A program made the translations under genes and the position numbers. Shown in pieces: positions 17,034-26,823 of a stretch of DNA of 64,000 nt (positions are counted from its first letter, which is position 1; each line of letters opens with the position of its first letter). Source of the stretch: Allopusillimonas ginsengisoli. Lineage in GTDB: Bacteria; Pseudomonadota; Gammaproteobacteria; Burkholderiales; Burkholderiaceae_B. Under the pieces are notes generated by a model that ran no database searches, had not been told where the DNA came from, and saw nothing but the letters and a program-made list of their open reading frames with translations. The DNA is taken from assembly GCF_004153455.1 (NCBI RefSeq), contig NZ_SDQE01000002.1, positions 372,001 to 436,000 of the forward strand. Reading direction: 5' to 3'.

Positions 17034-17960
17034 TCAGGCTCGGCGGCCGTGCAGACAAACCCACCCATCCATGGCCTGCCATACCGCCATGTCCAGCCAT
17101 GGTGCATAAGCCTGCGCAACCTCCTGCGCCTGCCGCTCGAGCACCCCCGACAACACCAGGTGGCCGCCAGGCGCAACCCTGGTGGAAAGCATGGGGGCAA
17201 GGACCTTCAGCGGGTTGGATAATATATTGGCAACCACAACCTGAAATTGCCCCTCCGACAGATCATCAGGCAACATGGCGAGCACCTGAGCGCCATTCAC
17301 TTCTGCATTGTAGCGGGTGGATTGCACAGCCTGCTCGTCAATATCCACCGCCCAGGAGTCGCCGGCGCCCAGCAGCCGGGCTGCAATCGCCAGAATACCC
17401 GAACCGCAGCCATAATCCAGCAAGGATTCGCCGCCCTGGATATTGTGCTCCAGCCACTGCAGACAAAGGTGTGTCGTAGGGTGACTACCTGTACCAAAGG
17501 CCAAGCCAGGATCGAGCTCGATATGCAGCTTGCCGCCATCTTGCCCATCCTGACCGGAAATCGGCGGAACGTCTGGGCTGTCGCGATGCCAGCTCGGCAC
17601 AATCCAGATGCGTTGCCCGATCTGTATAGGCTGAAACTGCGCCTGCGTGAGCCGCACCCAGTCCGTGTCGGGAACCTCTCGCACAGCCCACTGACCTTCG
17701 CCATAATCCGCAATACCGGCTGACCGCACGTACTCCAGCAACTGCGCCGGATCCAGCCCATCGGGCAGCAGCGCCACGACGCTATTGCGCTGCCAGGCCT
17801 GAACATCGGGCTCATGGCCTGGCTCGCCAAACAATGCCTGCTCAGCATCGGTGTCGCTGTCTGCGTCTTCGACTGACACAGACAGCGCGCCAGCCTCAAT
17901 CAAGGCATCCGACAAGGCCTCGGCCCGCTGTTCGGGGCAAATCAGCACGAGTTCCCGCAT
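17034..17960 (-). CDS. prmA: Ribosomal protein L11 methyltransferase
   Basis: PrmA trimethylates ribosomal protein L11 using S-adenosylmethionine. The 308-residue protein has the N-terminal L11-binding domain (MRELVLICPEQRAEALSDALIEAGA) and the Rossmann methyltransferase domain. Visible motifs are DPGLAFGTGSHPTT, LLDYGCGSGILAIAA and VVANILSNPL. It follows accC on the minus strand, separated by a GC hairpin, and is followed by the zinc-ribbon gene after 23 bases. This order is common in Burkholderiales. Confidence 0.95.
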   Translation of the reverse strand: MRELVLICPEQRAEALSDALIEAGALSVSVEDADSDTDAEQALFGEPGHEPDVQAWQRNSVVALLPDGLDPAQLLEYVRSAGIADYGEGQWAVREVPDTDWVRLTQAQFQPIQIGQRIWIVPSWHRDSPDVPPISGQDGQDGGKLHIELDPGLAFGTGSHPTTHLCLQWLEHNIQGGESLLDYGCGSGILAIAARLLGAGDSWAVDIDEQAVQSTRYNAEVNGAQVLAMLPDDLSEGQFQVVVANILSNPLKVLAPMLSTRVAPGGHLVLSGVLERQAQEVAQAYAPWLDMAVWQAMDGWVCLHGRRA

Positions 17961-17978
17961 GTGAGTGTTCCATCAAGA

Positions 17979-18004
17979 AAACAGGGGGCGCCGCCCCCTT
18001 TTGT
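17979..18004 (-). terminator. GC hairpin between accC and prmA
   Basis: On the minus strand AGGGGGC and GCCCCCT form a tight stem with a 3-base loop, followed by GTTTTCTTG. It could end part of the acc transcript or act as a processing site while letting some transcription pass into prmA. Confidence 0.6.
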
Positions 18005-18029
18005 TCAAGCCTGACCATCGCACCACGGC

Positions 18030-19376
18030 CTAAGGGCGCTGCGACAGCTTGTGCTCAAGATAATGAATACTGGTGCCGCCTTCAACAAAGCGCGCGTCCT
18101 GCAACAGCTCGCGGTGCAAGGGAATATTCGTTTTAACGCCCTCGACCACCATTTCGGACAAGGCGATTTCCATGCGGGCGATAGCCTGCTGGCGCGTATC
18201 GCCATACGTAATCAGTTTGGCGATCATGGAGTCGTAGTTGGGCGGTACCACATAGCCGCTGAAAACATGGGATTCCATGCGCACGCCTGGGCCGCCCGGC
18301 GTATGCCAACTGGTGATGCGCCCCGGGCTGGGCATGAAATTGAACGGATCCTCGGCATTGATGCGACATTCGATCGCATGCCCCTTGAAGTGGACATCGC
18401 GCTGGCGCAAAGTAAATTTCTCGCCGGCAGCAATCAGAATTTGCTGCTGCACCAGATCGATGCCCGTAATCATCTCGGTCACGGTATGCTCAACCTGGAT
18501 ACGGGTGTTCATCTCAATGAAATAGAACTCGCCATTCTCGTACAGGAATTCGAAGGTACCCGCGCCACGATAATTGATCTTGCGGCAGGCATCGGCACAA
18601 CGCTCGCCAATACGTTCGATAAGACGGCGGGCAATGCCAGGCGCAGGCGCTTCCTCGATGACTTTCTGGTGACGCCGCTGCATGGAGCAATCGCGCTCGC
18701 CCAGCCAGACGGCGTGTCGTCCGCCATCGGCCAACACCTGGATCTCGACGTGGCGAGGATTCTCGAGGAATTTTTCGAGATAGACTTCGGGGTTATTGAA
18801 CGCCGCCCCGGCTTCGTTGCGGGTCATGGCCACGGCGGTGATCAGCGCGGCCTCGGTATAGACCACCCGCATGCCTCGGCCGCCCCCACCACCCGCTGCC
18901 TTGATAATCACGGGATAGCCCACTTCGCGGGCAATGCGCTGGATCTCTTCGGGATCGTCGGGCAATGCGCCTTCGGAACCAGGCACCACGGGTACGTTGG
19001 CTTCGATCATGGCGCGCTTGGCGCTGACCTTGTCGCCCATCAGGCGTATGGATTCGGGGCGAGGGCCGATGAACGCAAAGCCGCTTTTCTCGACGCGCTC
19101 GGCAAAGTCGGCATTTTCCGCCAGAAAGCCGTAGCCGGGATGTATGGCCTCGGCATCGGTGACTTCTGCCGCCGAAATAATGGCCGGCATATTCAGATAG
19201 CTGTCACGCGCGGGCGCCGGGCCTATGCATACGGATTCGTCGGCCAAACGCACGTACTTGGCGTCGCGATCGACTTCCGAGTGGACCACCACGGTTTTGA
19301 TACCCAGTTCGCGACACGCCCGCTGAATGCGCAGCGCGATCTCGCCCCGGTTGGCAATAAGGATTTTTTCAAACAT
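18030..19376 (-). CDS. accC: Acetyl-CoA carboxylase, biotin carboxylase subunit
   Basis: AccC carboxylates the biotin on AccB using ATP and bicarbonate, the first half-reaction of fatty acid synthesis. The 448-residue length is normal. The [17 protein letters not shown] start, the ATP-grasp glycine loop ([13 protein letters not shown], about residue 160), the [16 protein letters not shown] active-site segment and the C-terminal domain are all present. It follows accB with 3 bases between them, a tightly coupled pair. Confidence 0.98.
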   Translation of the reverse strand: MFEKILIANRGEIALRIQRACRELGIKTVVVHSEVDRDAKYVRLADESVCIGPAPARDSYLNMPAIISAAEVTDAEAIHPGYGFLAENADFAERVEKSGFAFIGPRPESIRLMGDKVSAKRAMIEANVPVVPGSEGALPDDPEEIQRIAREVGYPVIIKAAGGGGGRGMRVVYTEAALITAVAMTRNEAGAAFNNPEVYLEKFLENPRHVEIQVLADGGRHAVWLGERDCSMQRRHQKVIEEAPAPGIARRLIERIGERCADACRKINYRGAGTFEFLYENGEFYFIEMNTRIQVEHTVTEMITGIDLVQQQILIAAGEKFTLRQRDVHFKGHAIECRINAEDPFNFMPSPGRITSWHTPGGPGVRMESHVFSGYVVPPNYDSMIAKLITYGDTRQQAIARMEIALSEMVVEGVKTNIPLHRELLQDARFVEGGTSIHYLEHKLSQRP

Positions 19377-19379
19377 GGA

Positions 19380-19811
19380 TTAGCCGATAACAAACAGGGG
19401 TTGACCGTATTCCACAGGTTCGCCATTTTCAACCAGGATTTCCTTGATGACCCCAGATTTGTCCGCCTCGATTTCGTTGAGCAGCTTCATGGCTTCGATG
19501 ATGCACAGGGCATCGCCTTCTTTGACCGACTGCCCGACCTCGACAAAGGGCGATGCGCCGGGATTCGGCGCGCGGTAGAAGGTGCCGACCATCGGGGCTT
19601 TAACCTGGTGGCCAGTGGGCGCAGCAGGCGCTGCCGCTGCCGGCGCGGCGGCCGGCGCAGCGGCAGCGGGTTCGGGCGCGTAGACCGCGGGCTGGGCAAC
19701 CTGAGAAAATTTGACGATCCGCACCTTGCCATCGCCTTCGGTAATCTCCAGTTCGGCAATGCCAGAGTCGGCGACAAGATCTATCAGTGTTTTAAGTTTT
19801 CGTAAGTCCAT
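19380..19811 (-). CDS. accB: Acetyl-CoA carboxylase, biotin carboxyl carrier protein
   Basis: AccB carries the biotin of acetyl-CoA carboxylase. The 143-residue protein has the N-terminal [13 protein letters not shown] helix, an Ala/Pro-rich flexible linker and the C-terminal biotinyl domain with the modified lysine in EAMKLLNE (about residue 109) and the thumb region typical of acetyl-CoA carboxylases. The ATG at 19811 gives the standard N-terminus; a frame extending to 19841 was rejected. It lies between aroQ and accC, the common order in proteobacteria. Confidence 0.97.
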   Translation of the reverse strand: MDLRKLKTLIDLVADSGIAELEITEGDGKVRIVKFSQVAQPAVYAPEPAAAAPAAAPAAAAPAAPTGHQVKAPMVGTFYRAPNPGASPFVEVGQSVKEGDALCIIEAMKLLNEIEADKSGVIKEILVENGEPVEYGQPLFVIG

Positions 19812-19893
19812 ACCAGCTTCCCAAGTACTACTTCGCGACAATTGCGCAAAGCAAATGTTGATCGATAAAAACCAGATTCAAGCGCAAGCTGTT

Positions 19894-20328
19894 TCAGTTG
19901 GTCAGGGCAAAACGCAAGGCGGCTTCGTATCCGAAGCCGCCCAGCCCTGCGACCACTCCTTGCGCCTTGGCGGCAAGGAATGACTGATGCCGGAATGCTT
20001 CACGCTTGTATACGTTAGACAAATGCACTTCGATAAAAGAAATATCGACCGCGGAGAGCGCGTCGGCCAGTGCCACGCTGGTGTGCGTGTACGCGGCGGC
20101 GTTGATGATGATGAAATCGGTGGAATCCTGGGCAGCGGCCTGGATGCGGTCTACCAACTGACCTTCGTGATTGCTTTGGAAAAAAGTACAGCTTGCGCCA
20201 TGCTCTTGTGCCACTTGCTGCAGGCGGGTATTGATGTCTGCGAGGGTTTGCCGACCATAAACACCCGGCTCACGGGTGCCGAGCAGGTTGAGGTTAGGGC
20301 CATGCAGGACCAGAATATGCTGCGCCAT
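19894..20328 (-). CDS. aroQ: 3-Dehydroquinate dehydratase, type II
   Basis: AroQ converts 3-dehydroquinate to 3-dehydroshikimate in the shikimate pathway. At 144 residues it has normal length. It begins with the [17 protein letters not shown] signature including the active-site tyrosine region, and later shows [15 protein letters not shown] and [16 protein letters not shown]. It is the first gene of the aroQ-accB-accC set on this strand, while aroE of the same pathway lies about 6 kb away on the other strand. Confidence 0.97.
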   Translation of the reverse strand: MAQHILVLHGPNLNLLGTREPGVYGRQTLADINTRLQQVAQEHGASCTFFQSNHEGQLVDRIQAAAQDSTDFIIINAAAYTHTSVALADALSAVDISFIEVHLSNVYKREAFRHQSFLAAKAQGVVAGLGGFGYEAALRFALTN

Positions 20329-20385
20329 TACGATATTTTTATGAAGACAGACCGCCTTTTTACGCTAAATAGCCGTATTTGTCCA

Positions 20386-20408
20386 TAAAACCAGCGCCCG
20401 GCGGGCAC
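20386..20408 (-). terminator. Possible terminator after the thioredoxin-like gene
   Basis: On the minus strand GTGCCC and GGGCGC can pair around GCC, followed by TGGTTTTATGG. The stem is short with one G-U pair, so confidence is low. It lies 37 bases after the stop of the thioredoxin-like gene. Confidence 0.35.
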
Positions 20409-20444
20409 CCCGGCCGCCCTCGGGGACACAGCGCGCTGCCCCGA

Positions 20445-20960
20445 TCAGGACATATCCTGCAAGAGCTTTTCCAGCACATCCGGCTTGACCAGCCCAATGA
20501 TTTCACGCTGGACCCGACCCTTCGCGTCGAACACGACCGTAAACGGCAAACCGCCTTGTTTGTTGCCCAGATCGCGCATCAGGGCTATGCCATCGTGGCC
20601 GGCAATAAGCAAGGGATAGCTGACCTGCACTTTTTCACCGAACTTGACGACGTTGCTGGCCGTATCAACGGCCAACCCCACAAACTGCACGTTGGCATGT
20701 TTCTGATGCAATGCCTCCAGATCGGGCATTTCTTTGACACACGGCGGACACCATGTCGCCCAGAAATTGAGCACCACCGGCTTGCCCAGGTAAGAGGCAA
20801 ACGGAATCTGTCTGTCGTTCAGATCCGGAAACACATGCCCATAAAACGGATGCACAACGGCTGCGCGAGCCGGCTGCATGGCCAGCGGAGCCACCAGGCA
20901 CGGAATACCGGCAAGCGCCGCGCCACCCGCGGCCCGGCGGATGAAATCTCGGCGGTTCAT
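20445..20960 (-). CDS. TlpA/ResA-like periplasmic thiol-disulfide oxidoreductase with Tat signal
   Basis: This 171-residue protein has a twin-arginine-like signal (NRRDFIRRAAGG, then a hydrophobic stretch ending APLAMQPARA) and a thioredoxin fold with the active site WCPPC in WATWCPPCVKEMP. TlpA/ResA proteins reduce periplasmic disulfides, often for cytochrome c maturation or metal-site assembly. Its partner is not visible here. It lies between aroQ and the divergent mpl. Confidence 0.88.
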   Translation of the reverse strand: MNRRDFIRRAAGGAALAGIPCLVAPLAMQPARAAVVHPFYGHVFPDLNDRQIPFASYLGKPVVLNFWATWCPPCVKEMPDLEALHQKHANVQFVGLAVDTASNVVKFGEKVQVSYPLLIAGHDGIALMRDLGNKQGGLPFTVVFDAKGRVQREIIGLVKPDVLEKLLQDMS

Positions 20961-21136
20961 AGGATAACGATAGAAAACATAAGGAATTAATTTCCATCAT
21001 AGCACCAGGAAGGAGATGCCGCCCTCGCGCCGGGCCAAGCACAGCTCTCCATCAAAGTTGTTGCATTTCAACACCAAAGCATGCGCAATGCCGACAGATC
21101 AGGCCAACTGGCTAAAATGGCGGCCGGAGGATCATC

Positions 21137-22501
21137 ATGCATCTACATATACTCGGTATCTGCGGCACATTCATGGGCGGCCTGGCGTTGATTGCCCGCT
21201 CGGCGGGCCACACTGTCACCGGCTGCGACGCGGGCGTCTATCCGCCCATGAGCACGCAGCTCGAAGAACAAGGGATACGGCTGATAGAAGGTTTTGATGC
21301 CACGCAGCTCGCCCTCAAGCCCGATCTGTTCGTCGTGGGGAATGTGGTGACGCGGGGCAACCCCTTGATGGAGGCCATTCTGGACCAGGGCCTGCCTTAC
21401 GTATCCGGGCCGCAGTGGCTCGGAGATCACGTGCTGCCTGGCCAACATGTGCTGGCTGTGGCGGGCACCCATGGCAAGACGACCACCAGCTCCATGCTCG
21501 CCTGGATACTTGAGCACGCCGGACTCGCGCCGAATTTTCTGATTGGCGGGGTAGCGCCCGGGCTCAAGGTGTCGGCGCGCTATCAGGCAGCAAACAGGCA
21601 CTTTGTGATCGAAGCAGACGAATACGACACGGCATTCTTCGATAAACGCTCCAAATTTGTGCACTACCGTCCGCGTACGGCCATTCTGAACAACCTGGAA
21701 TACGACCACGCAGACATTTTTCCCGACCTGGCCGCGATCGAAACGCAATTCCATCACCTGGTACGCACGATTCCCGCCCAAGGCTTGATTCTGCGCCCCG
21801 CCCATTCCGAGGCGCTGGACCGCGTACTGGAGCGCGGCTGCTGGACACCTGTTCAATGCTTTGGACCGGGCGGCCACTGGCAGGCGGGCAGCGCTGGCAG
21901 TGCCACCGCATTCGACGTCGTGGTCGACGACAGCGCTGAGCCAACCGGTAGGGTCGACTGGTCGCTGACCGGTGAGCACAACCGAATGAATGCCTTGGCC
22001 GCCATCGGGGCCGCCGTGCACGTTGGCATCCCCCTGAACGAGGCCATACACGCCCTGACCGCCTTCGAAGGCGTAAAGCGCCGCATGGAACTCAGGGGCA
22101 AGGTTCGCGACATTGCCGTGTACGACGACTTTGCGCACCACCCCACGGCCATCGCCACCACCTTGCAGGGCCTGCGCAGGCAACTGGGCCAGGGCCGCAT
22201 ACTGGCCGTGCTCGAACCCCGCTCCAATACCATGAAGCTGGGCGCCATGGCCGCCCGCTTACCTGCCTCGCTCGAGGCCGCCGACCTGGTTTTCTGCTAC
22301 GGTGAAACCCACGGCAAGCACGCATTGGGCTGGGATCCTGCCAAAATACTCGCGCCGCTGGGACAGCGGGCGACGGCGCATGCTGATCTGGATAAAATGG
22401 TGGATGACATCTGCCAGGCAGCCCGGCCTGGCGATACCATTCTGGTCATGAGCAACGGCAGCTTTGGCGGCATACACCAGAAGCTACTGGACAAACTCTA
22501 A
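21137..22501 (+). CDS. mpl: UDP-N-acetylmuramate:L-Ala-gamma-D-Glu-meso-diaminopimelate ligase
   Basis: Mpl attaches recycled murein tripeptide to UDP-MurNAc, allowing peptidoglycan recycling. The 454-residue protein has the Mur-ligase layout. The N-terminal MHLHILGICGTFMGGLA nucleotide fold is followed by the ATP loop GTHGKTTTSSML (about residue 110), the EADEYDTAFFDKRSKF motif specific to Mpl, NNLEYDHADIF and the C-terminal DDFAHHPTAI. A GGAGG site precedes the ATG. The stop overlaps the start of the next gene by one base (TAATG). Confidence 0.96.
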   Translation: MHLHILGICGTFMGGLALIARSAGHTVTGCDAGVYPPMSTQLEEQGIRLIEGFDATQLALKPDLFVVGNVVTRGNPLMEAILDQGLPYVSGPQWLGDHVLPGQHVLAVAGTHGKTTTSSMLAWILEHAGLAPNFLIGGVAPGLKVSARYQAANRHFVIEADEYDTAFFDKRSKFVHYRPRTAILNNLEYDHADIFPDLAAIETQFHHLVRTIPAQGLILRPAHSEALDRVLERGCWTPVQCFGPGGHWQAGSAGSATAFDVVVDDSAEPTGRVDWSLTGEHNRMNALAAIGAAVHVGIPLNEAIHALTAFEGVKRRMELRGKVRDIAVYDDFAHHPTAIATTLQGLRRQLGQGRILAVLEPRSNTMKLGAMAARLPASLEAADLVFCYGETHGKHALGWDPAKILAPLGQRATAHADLDKMVDDICQAARPGDTILVMSNGSFGGIHQKLLDKL

Positions 22502-23121
22502 TGATTCTCTACTTGCACGGCTTTCGCTCCTCGCCGCATTCGACCAAGGCCATGCTGCTCGCACAGGCCATGCGCGAGCGCGGGCTCGCGGATCAATGGC
22601 TATGCCCGCAGTTGCCGGCCAGCCCAGCCACTGCCATGGAGCAAGCCATGCATCTCATTCGCCAGGCGCAGCAGCGCGGCCTGCACCCTGAGCGCGACCT
22701 GACCGTGATAGGCTCGTCGCTGGGCGGATACTATGCGACCTGCCTGGCCGAATACTGGAAATGCCGCGCCGCCCTGCTCAACCCGGCCGTCTACGCAGCA
22801 CGCGATCTCGCGACACAAGTGGGCGAGCACCTCATGTACCATTCAGATGCGCCCTTCCTGTTTTTGCCGGAACATGTAGACGAGCTGGCAGAAATGGCTG
22901 TGGGCAAGCCTGCCCACCCCGAGCGCTACTACTTGCTGGCCGCCAAAGGCGACGAGGTGCTGGACTGGCGCGAAATGGTCGACTGGTTTTCCGGCAGCCA
23001 GATGCGCATACTGGAAGGCAGCGATCACGGTCTGTCCGATTTTTCGCAATGGCTGCCCGAAGTGCTCGACTTTGCACTTGGCGCGCTACCCTCCGACCAG
23101 GCACGTACTTCACTTTCTTGA
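22501..23121 (+). CDS. YqiA/YcfP-type alpha/beta-fold esterase
   Basis: This 206-residue protein starts MILYLHGFRSSPHSTKA and has the nucleophile elbow GSSLGGYYA (about residue 70) with a C-terminal GSDHGLSDF carrying the catalytic histidine. It matches the YqiA/YcfP family of small serine hydrolases; E. coli YqiA is an esterase with short acyl substrates. It is translationally coupled to mpl and followed closely by an RNase II-like gene. The biological substrate is unknown. Confidence 0.85.
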   Translation: MILYLHGFRSSPHSTKAMLLAQAMRERGLADQWLCPQLPASPATAMEQAMHLIRQAQQRGLHPERDLTVIGSSLGGYYATCLAEYWKCRAALLNPAVYAARDLATQVGEHLMYHSDAPFLFLPEHVDELAEMAVGKPAHPERYYLLAAKGDEVLDWREMVDWFSGSQMRILEGSDHGLSDFSQWLPEVLDFALGALPSDQARTSLS

Positions 23122-23161
23122 AACCCTGATGCCCCTGGTGGCGCATCGCAACGGAACATAC

Positions 23162-25048
23162 ATGCACGTTCTTTACGAAGACAGCGGAAGCTTCAAAGCG
23201 GAAAAAATCTTCTCTGAAAGCGATACCACCATGCAAGTGGAATCGGCCTCAGGCAAGCGCAGCAAGATCAAGAAAGCCAATGTTCTGTTCCAGTTCGACC
23301 AGCCCGCCCCCGCGGCCATGCTCGAACAGGCGCAGGCCTTGGCCGCTACGCTCGAAATCGACTTTCTCTGGGAATGCGCGCCGCAGGAAGAGTTTGACGC
23401 CGCCGCCTTTGCCCAGGATTACTTCGGGCACCCGCCGTCCGCGGTCGAAAAGGCTGCGCTGATTTTCGCGCTGAGCAGCGCGCCGGCCTACTTTCACCGG
23501 CGCGGCAAAGGCAGCTATCGCCCGGCGCCGCCGGATATTCTTGCCGCCGCGCTCGCGGCAATAGAAAAAAAACGCAAGCAGGCCGAACAACAACAGCAAT
23601 GGACGGATCAACTGATTGCCGGCACGCTGCCCGAAGAGATTGCGGCAATCGCCAATAGCCTGTTGATCCGGCCAGACAAGAATTCGCTCCAATGGAAAGC
23701 ATTCGATGCCGCCGTGCAACAGCTGCAGACAACGCCCGAACAGCTGCTGTTGTCCTGCGGCGCCTGGCCGCACCCACTGGCCTTGCATCTGCATCGCTTC
23801 TTTGCAGCCCATTTCCCCAAGGGAACACAAGCGCCCCAGTTTGCCACCGCTGCGCCAGGCGAAGCTCTTCCGCAGGCCGACGTTGTAGCCTACTCCATCG
23901 ACGACTCATCCACCATCGAGGTGGATGATGCCTTGTCGGTCACCCGCCTGGAGGGCGACGTGGTGCGCATCGGCATCCATATTGCCGCGCCGGGCCTGAC
24001 CGTCACGCGCGACAGCGATCTGGACAAGCTTGCGCGCGGGCGCATGTCCACGGTGTACATCCCAGGCCTGAAGATCCCCATGCTGCCTGGCGAGATCATC
24101 GCGCAGTTCTCGCTCGATGCGGGCCAGGTTCGCCCCGCGCTGTCGCTGTACGTGGAGGCCAACCTGGAAACCGGCGAGATATTGGCGACCGAAACCCGCC
24201 TGGAACGCATCCAGGTAAAGGAGAACCTGCGCCACAATGTTCTGGACGAATACGTGACCGAAGAAGCCCTGGAAACGCCGGGTGCGGACCTGCCTTACGC
24301 CGAATGGCTGCGGCCGTTATGGCGTTTTTCGCAGCACCTGTGCCGCCAGCGCGAACAAGTGCGCGGCAAACCAGAGAACAACAACCGGGTGGATTATTCC
24401 TTTGAGCTGGATGGCCCCCACGATGATCCGGATACGCCCGTCAGGCTGATTCCACGCCGACGCAATGCGCCGCTGGATCGCCTGATTGCCGAATACATGA
24501 TCCTGACCAACAATATTTGGGGCGGCTTGCTGGCCAAACATGGGGTGCCCGGCATCTATCGCTCCCAACAGGCAGGCAAGGTACGCATGTCCACGCATGC
24601 CCTGCCGCACGAGGCGATCGGGGTGCCCCAGTATGCCTGGTCAACCTCTCCACTGCGCCGCTATGTCGACATGGTCAATCAGTGGCAGATCATGGCAACG
24701 GCCGAACATGGTGTCTCGGCCCGATTGGTCGCGCCATTCAAACCAAAGGATGCCGACCTGTTTGCCATTATCGGTGCCTTCGATTCGCAATATGCAACAT
24801 GGAACGACTTCCAGTCATCGATAGAACGCTACTGGTGCCTGCGCTGGCTGCAGCAGCAGGGCCTGCGCACCGTGCAGGGCAATGTGATCCGGGACGATCT
24901 GGTGCGCCTGGAAGGCGTGCCGCTGGTCACCCGCGTACCTGCTTTGCCCGAGCTGGAACGTGGACAGTCCGTTACACTGGATATTCTGGGGTTTGACGAA
25001 TTGGCGCTTGAGCTGGACTGCAGGCTGCGCGAGGTCATCGCGGCCTGA
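23162..25048 (+). CDS. RNase II/RNB-family exoribonuclease-like protein
   Basis: The protein of about 628 residues contains an RNB catalytic domain. The magnesium-binding segment (AYSIDDSSTIEVDDALSV) lies near residue 245, and the APGLTV, STVYIPGLKIPMLP and STSPLRRYVDMVNQWQ motifs follow, as in RNase II and RNase R. These enzymes degrade RNA from the 3' end. It lacks obvious N-terminal cold-shock domains; instead the first 80 residues form a different small domain (MHVLYEDSGSFKAEK) typical of a betaproteobacterial branch. That start was chosen at 23162; the open frame from 23072 overlaps the esterase gene. Confidence 0.85.
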   Translation: MHVLYEDSGSFKAEKIFSESDTTMQVESASGKRSKIKKANVLFQFDQPAPAAMLEQAQALAATLEIDFLWECAPQEEFDAAAFAQDYFGHPPSAVEKAALIFALSSAPAYFHRRGKGSYRPAPPDILAAALAAIEKKRKQAEQQQQWTDQLIAGTLPEEIAAIANSLLIRPDKNSLQWKAFDAAVQQLQTTPEQLLLSCGAWPHPLALHLHRFFAAHFPKGTQAPQFATAAPGEALPQADVVAYSIDDSSTIEVDDALSVTRLEGDVVRIGIHIAAPGLTVTRDSDLDKLARGRMSTVYIPGLKIPMLPGEIIAQFSLDAGQVRPALSLYVEANLETGEILATETRLERIQVKENLRHNVLDEYVTEEALETPGADLPYAEWLRPLWRFSQHLCRQREQVRGKPENNNRVDYSFELDGPHDDPDTPVRLIPRRRNAPLDRLIAEYMILTNNIWGGLLAKHGVPGIYRSQQAGKVRMSTHALPHEAIGVPQYAWSTSPLRRYVDMVNQWQIMATAEHGVSARLVAPFKPKDADLFAIIGAFDSQYATWNDFQSSIERYWCLRWLQQQGLRTVQGNVIRDDLVRLEGVPLVTRVPALPELERGQSVTLDILGFDELALELDCRLREVIAA

Positions 25049-25072
25049 TCCGGCCTCTTACGGACAAAGCCT

Positions 25073-25957
25073 ATGCCAACGTTTGCGACTTTGCCGGGTG
25101 CCCGCGCGCCACGCAATGATTATCTGGCCATTGCGCTGGTTCTGTCGCTGGCGATACACGGCCTGCTGCTGGCCTGGCGTTTTGCGAATCCGTCGCTACC
25201 GGCGGCGCCGCCAGCGCGCGCCCTCGAAGTCACGCTCGTCAATGCGCGCAGCGAAGAAGCGCCTGTCTCCCCTCGTATCCTGGCTCAACAGTCGCTGGAC
25301 GGGGGCGGCACCGTCCAACACAAAGCCTACGCGGCCTCTCCGCTGCCGCGCACCGCCGCGCAGTCGCCCGACGAAATCGTGCTGGCCGCGTTGCGACGGC
25401 GGCAGGAAGCACTCGAAGCCGAACAACAGCGTCTGTATACGCAGTTGCTGGCCGAAGCCAAAACGCTGCCCGCGCGCAAACAGCCTGATCTGTTCGAACA
25501 GTCCAGCGACCCGGGCACCGACAACCGTCAGCAGGAAAGCCTGATTCTGAATGCCCGCATCAGCGCCATCAAAGAACGCATAGACCGTTACAATGAACAA
25601 CCGCGCCGCCAGTTCGCCGGCCCTTCGGCCCAAAGGGCGGATTACGCCGAATACGTTGAAACATGGCGCAAAAAAATCGAAATACTGGGCACTGAGCATT
25701 ATCCGCAAGAAGCACGCGGCAAGTTATATGACAGCCTGCAATTAACCGTCTATATCCGGCGCGACGGCACCCTGGATCACACAGAGATCAACCGGCCGTC
25801 CCGCTATCCCGTGCTCAACCAGGCCGCCCTGCGCATCGTCCAGCTCGCGGCGCCGTTTCCGCCGTTGCCACCGGCCATTACCCGGGAAACCGACATACTG
25901 GCCATTACTCGCACCTGGCATTTCGTCAACCAACAACTCAATACCGCTGCCCCGTGA
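25073..25957 (+). CDS. TonB-family energy transducer-like protein
   Basis: This 294-residue protein has a cytoplasmic tip, one N-terminal membrane helix ([21 protein letters not shown], residues about 18-38), a Pro/Ala/Glu-rich periplasmic linker with a predicted coiled coil, and a C-terminal TonB-like domain ([18 protein letters not shown]). TonB proteins pass inner-membrane energy to outer-membrane receptors, normally with ExbB and ExbD, which are not encoded nearby. The gene overlaps aroE by 4 bases (GTGA), so a constitutive housekeeping role is as likely as iron uptake. Confidence 0.82.
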   Translation: MPTFATLPGARAPRNDYLAIALVLSLAIHGLLLAWRFANPSLPAAPPARALEVTLVNARSEEAPVSPRILAQQSLDGGGTVQHKAYAASPLPRTAAQSPDEIVLAALRRRQEALEAEQQRLYTQLLAEAKTLPARKQPDLFEQSSDPGTDNRQQESLILNARISAIKERIDRYNEQPRRQFAGPSAQRADYAEYVETWRKKIEILGTEHYPQEARGKLYDSLQLTVYIRRDGTLDHTEINRPSRYPVLNQAALRIVQLAAPFPPLPPAITRETDILAITRTWHFVNQQLNTAAP

Positions 25958-26820
25958 CCAATTCACTCTCCTCTACCACTGGCGCCACCCGCTACGGCGT
26001 CATCGGCAATCCGATTGCGCATAGCCGCTCACCCTTCATTCATGAGCAGTTTGCCCGCCAGACGGGCATTGCGCTCAGTTACGACCGGCTACTCGCGCCG
26101 CTGGACGGGTTCGCCAGCACGGTTACCGCCTTCTTCGCCGAAGGCGGGGGCGGTCTGAACGTCACCGTCCCGTTCAAGGAGCAAGCCTTCGCGTTGGCCC
26201 AGGCCCATCTCAGCCCAAGGGCGCAGCTTGCCGGGGCAGTCAATACGCTCTGGATGAAAGACGCCGCACTGCACGGTTGCAATACCGATGGCGTTGGGCT
26301 GCTCGAAGACCTGACGCGCCTGGGCTATGCGCCAGCTGGCCGACGCATTTTGCTGATCGGCGCGGGCGGCGCGGCAAAAGGCGTTATCTTCCCGCTGCTG
26401 AGCGCCGGCTGTGAGCGCCTGCGCGTGGTGAATCGCAACGCCGAGCGCGCGCTGCACCTGCGCGAGCACATCACCACGCATGAGCCGGGGCTGGCCTCGC
26501 GATTGGAAGCCGGCGGCCTGGCACAGGCAGCAGGCGCATGGGACATCGTCATCAACGCCACGTCCAGCAGCCTGGGCGCGTCAGCGCTGGCGTTGCCAGG
26601 CGGACTGTACGCCCCTGGCGCACTCGCGTACGACATGGTCTACGGGTCGCAGCCTACGCCTTTCATGCAGCAGGCCGGGCAATCTGGCGCCACGCACACG
26701 GCCGACGGCCTGGGGATGCTGGTCAGCCAGGCTGCCGCCAGCTTTGCCATCTGGCACGGCACCACGCCCGACACCCAGGAAGTGCTGGCAGCCCTGCGCC
26801 GCCAGCTCGTCAGCGCCTGA
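25954..26820 (+). CDS. aroE: Shikimate dehydrogenase
   Basis: AroE reduces 3-dehydroshikimate to shikimate with NADPH. The 288-residue protein shows [17 protein letters not shown], the active-site lysine in [11 protein letters not shown] (about residue 71), NTDGVGL and the dinucleotide loop [14 protein letters not shown]. It starts with GTG at 25954, overlapping the previous stop by 4 bases, which supports translational coupling. mtgA follows after 3 bases. Confidence 0.96.
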   Translation: MTNSLSSTTGATRYGVIGNPIAHSRSPFIHEQFARQTGIALSYDRLLAPLDGFASTVTAFFAEGGGGLNVTVPFKEQAFALAQAHLSPRAQLAGAVNTLWMKDAALHGCNTDGVGLLEDLTRLGYAPAGRRILLIGAGGAAKGVIFPLLSAGCERLRVVNRNAERALHLREHITTHEPGLASRLEAGGLAQAAGAWDIVINATSSSLGASALALPGGLYAPGALAYDMVYGSQPTPFMQQAGQSGATHTADGLGMLVSQAAASFAIWHGTTPDTQEVLAALRRQLVSA

Positions 26821-26823
26821 GCA

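Noticed and set aside
18051-19805. Open frame of 584 codons on the plus strand opposite accC and accB
   Set aside because: It is the mirror of two certain genes. Its peptide has no family features and is explained by high-GC codon bias.
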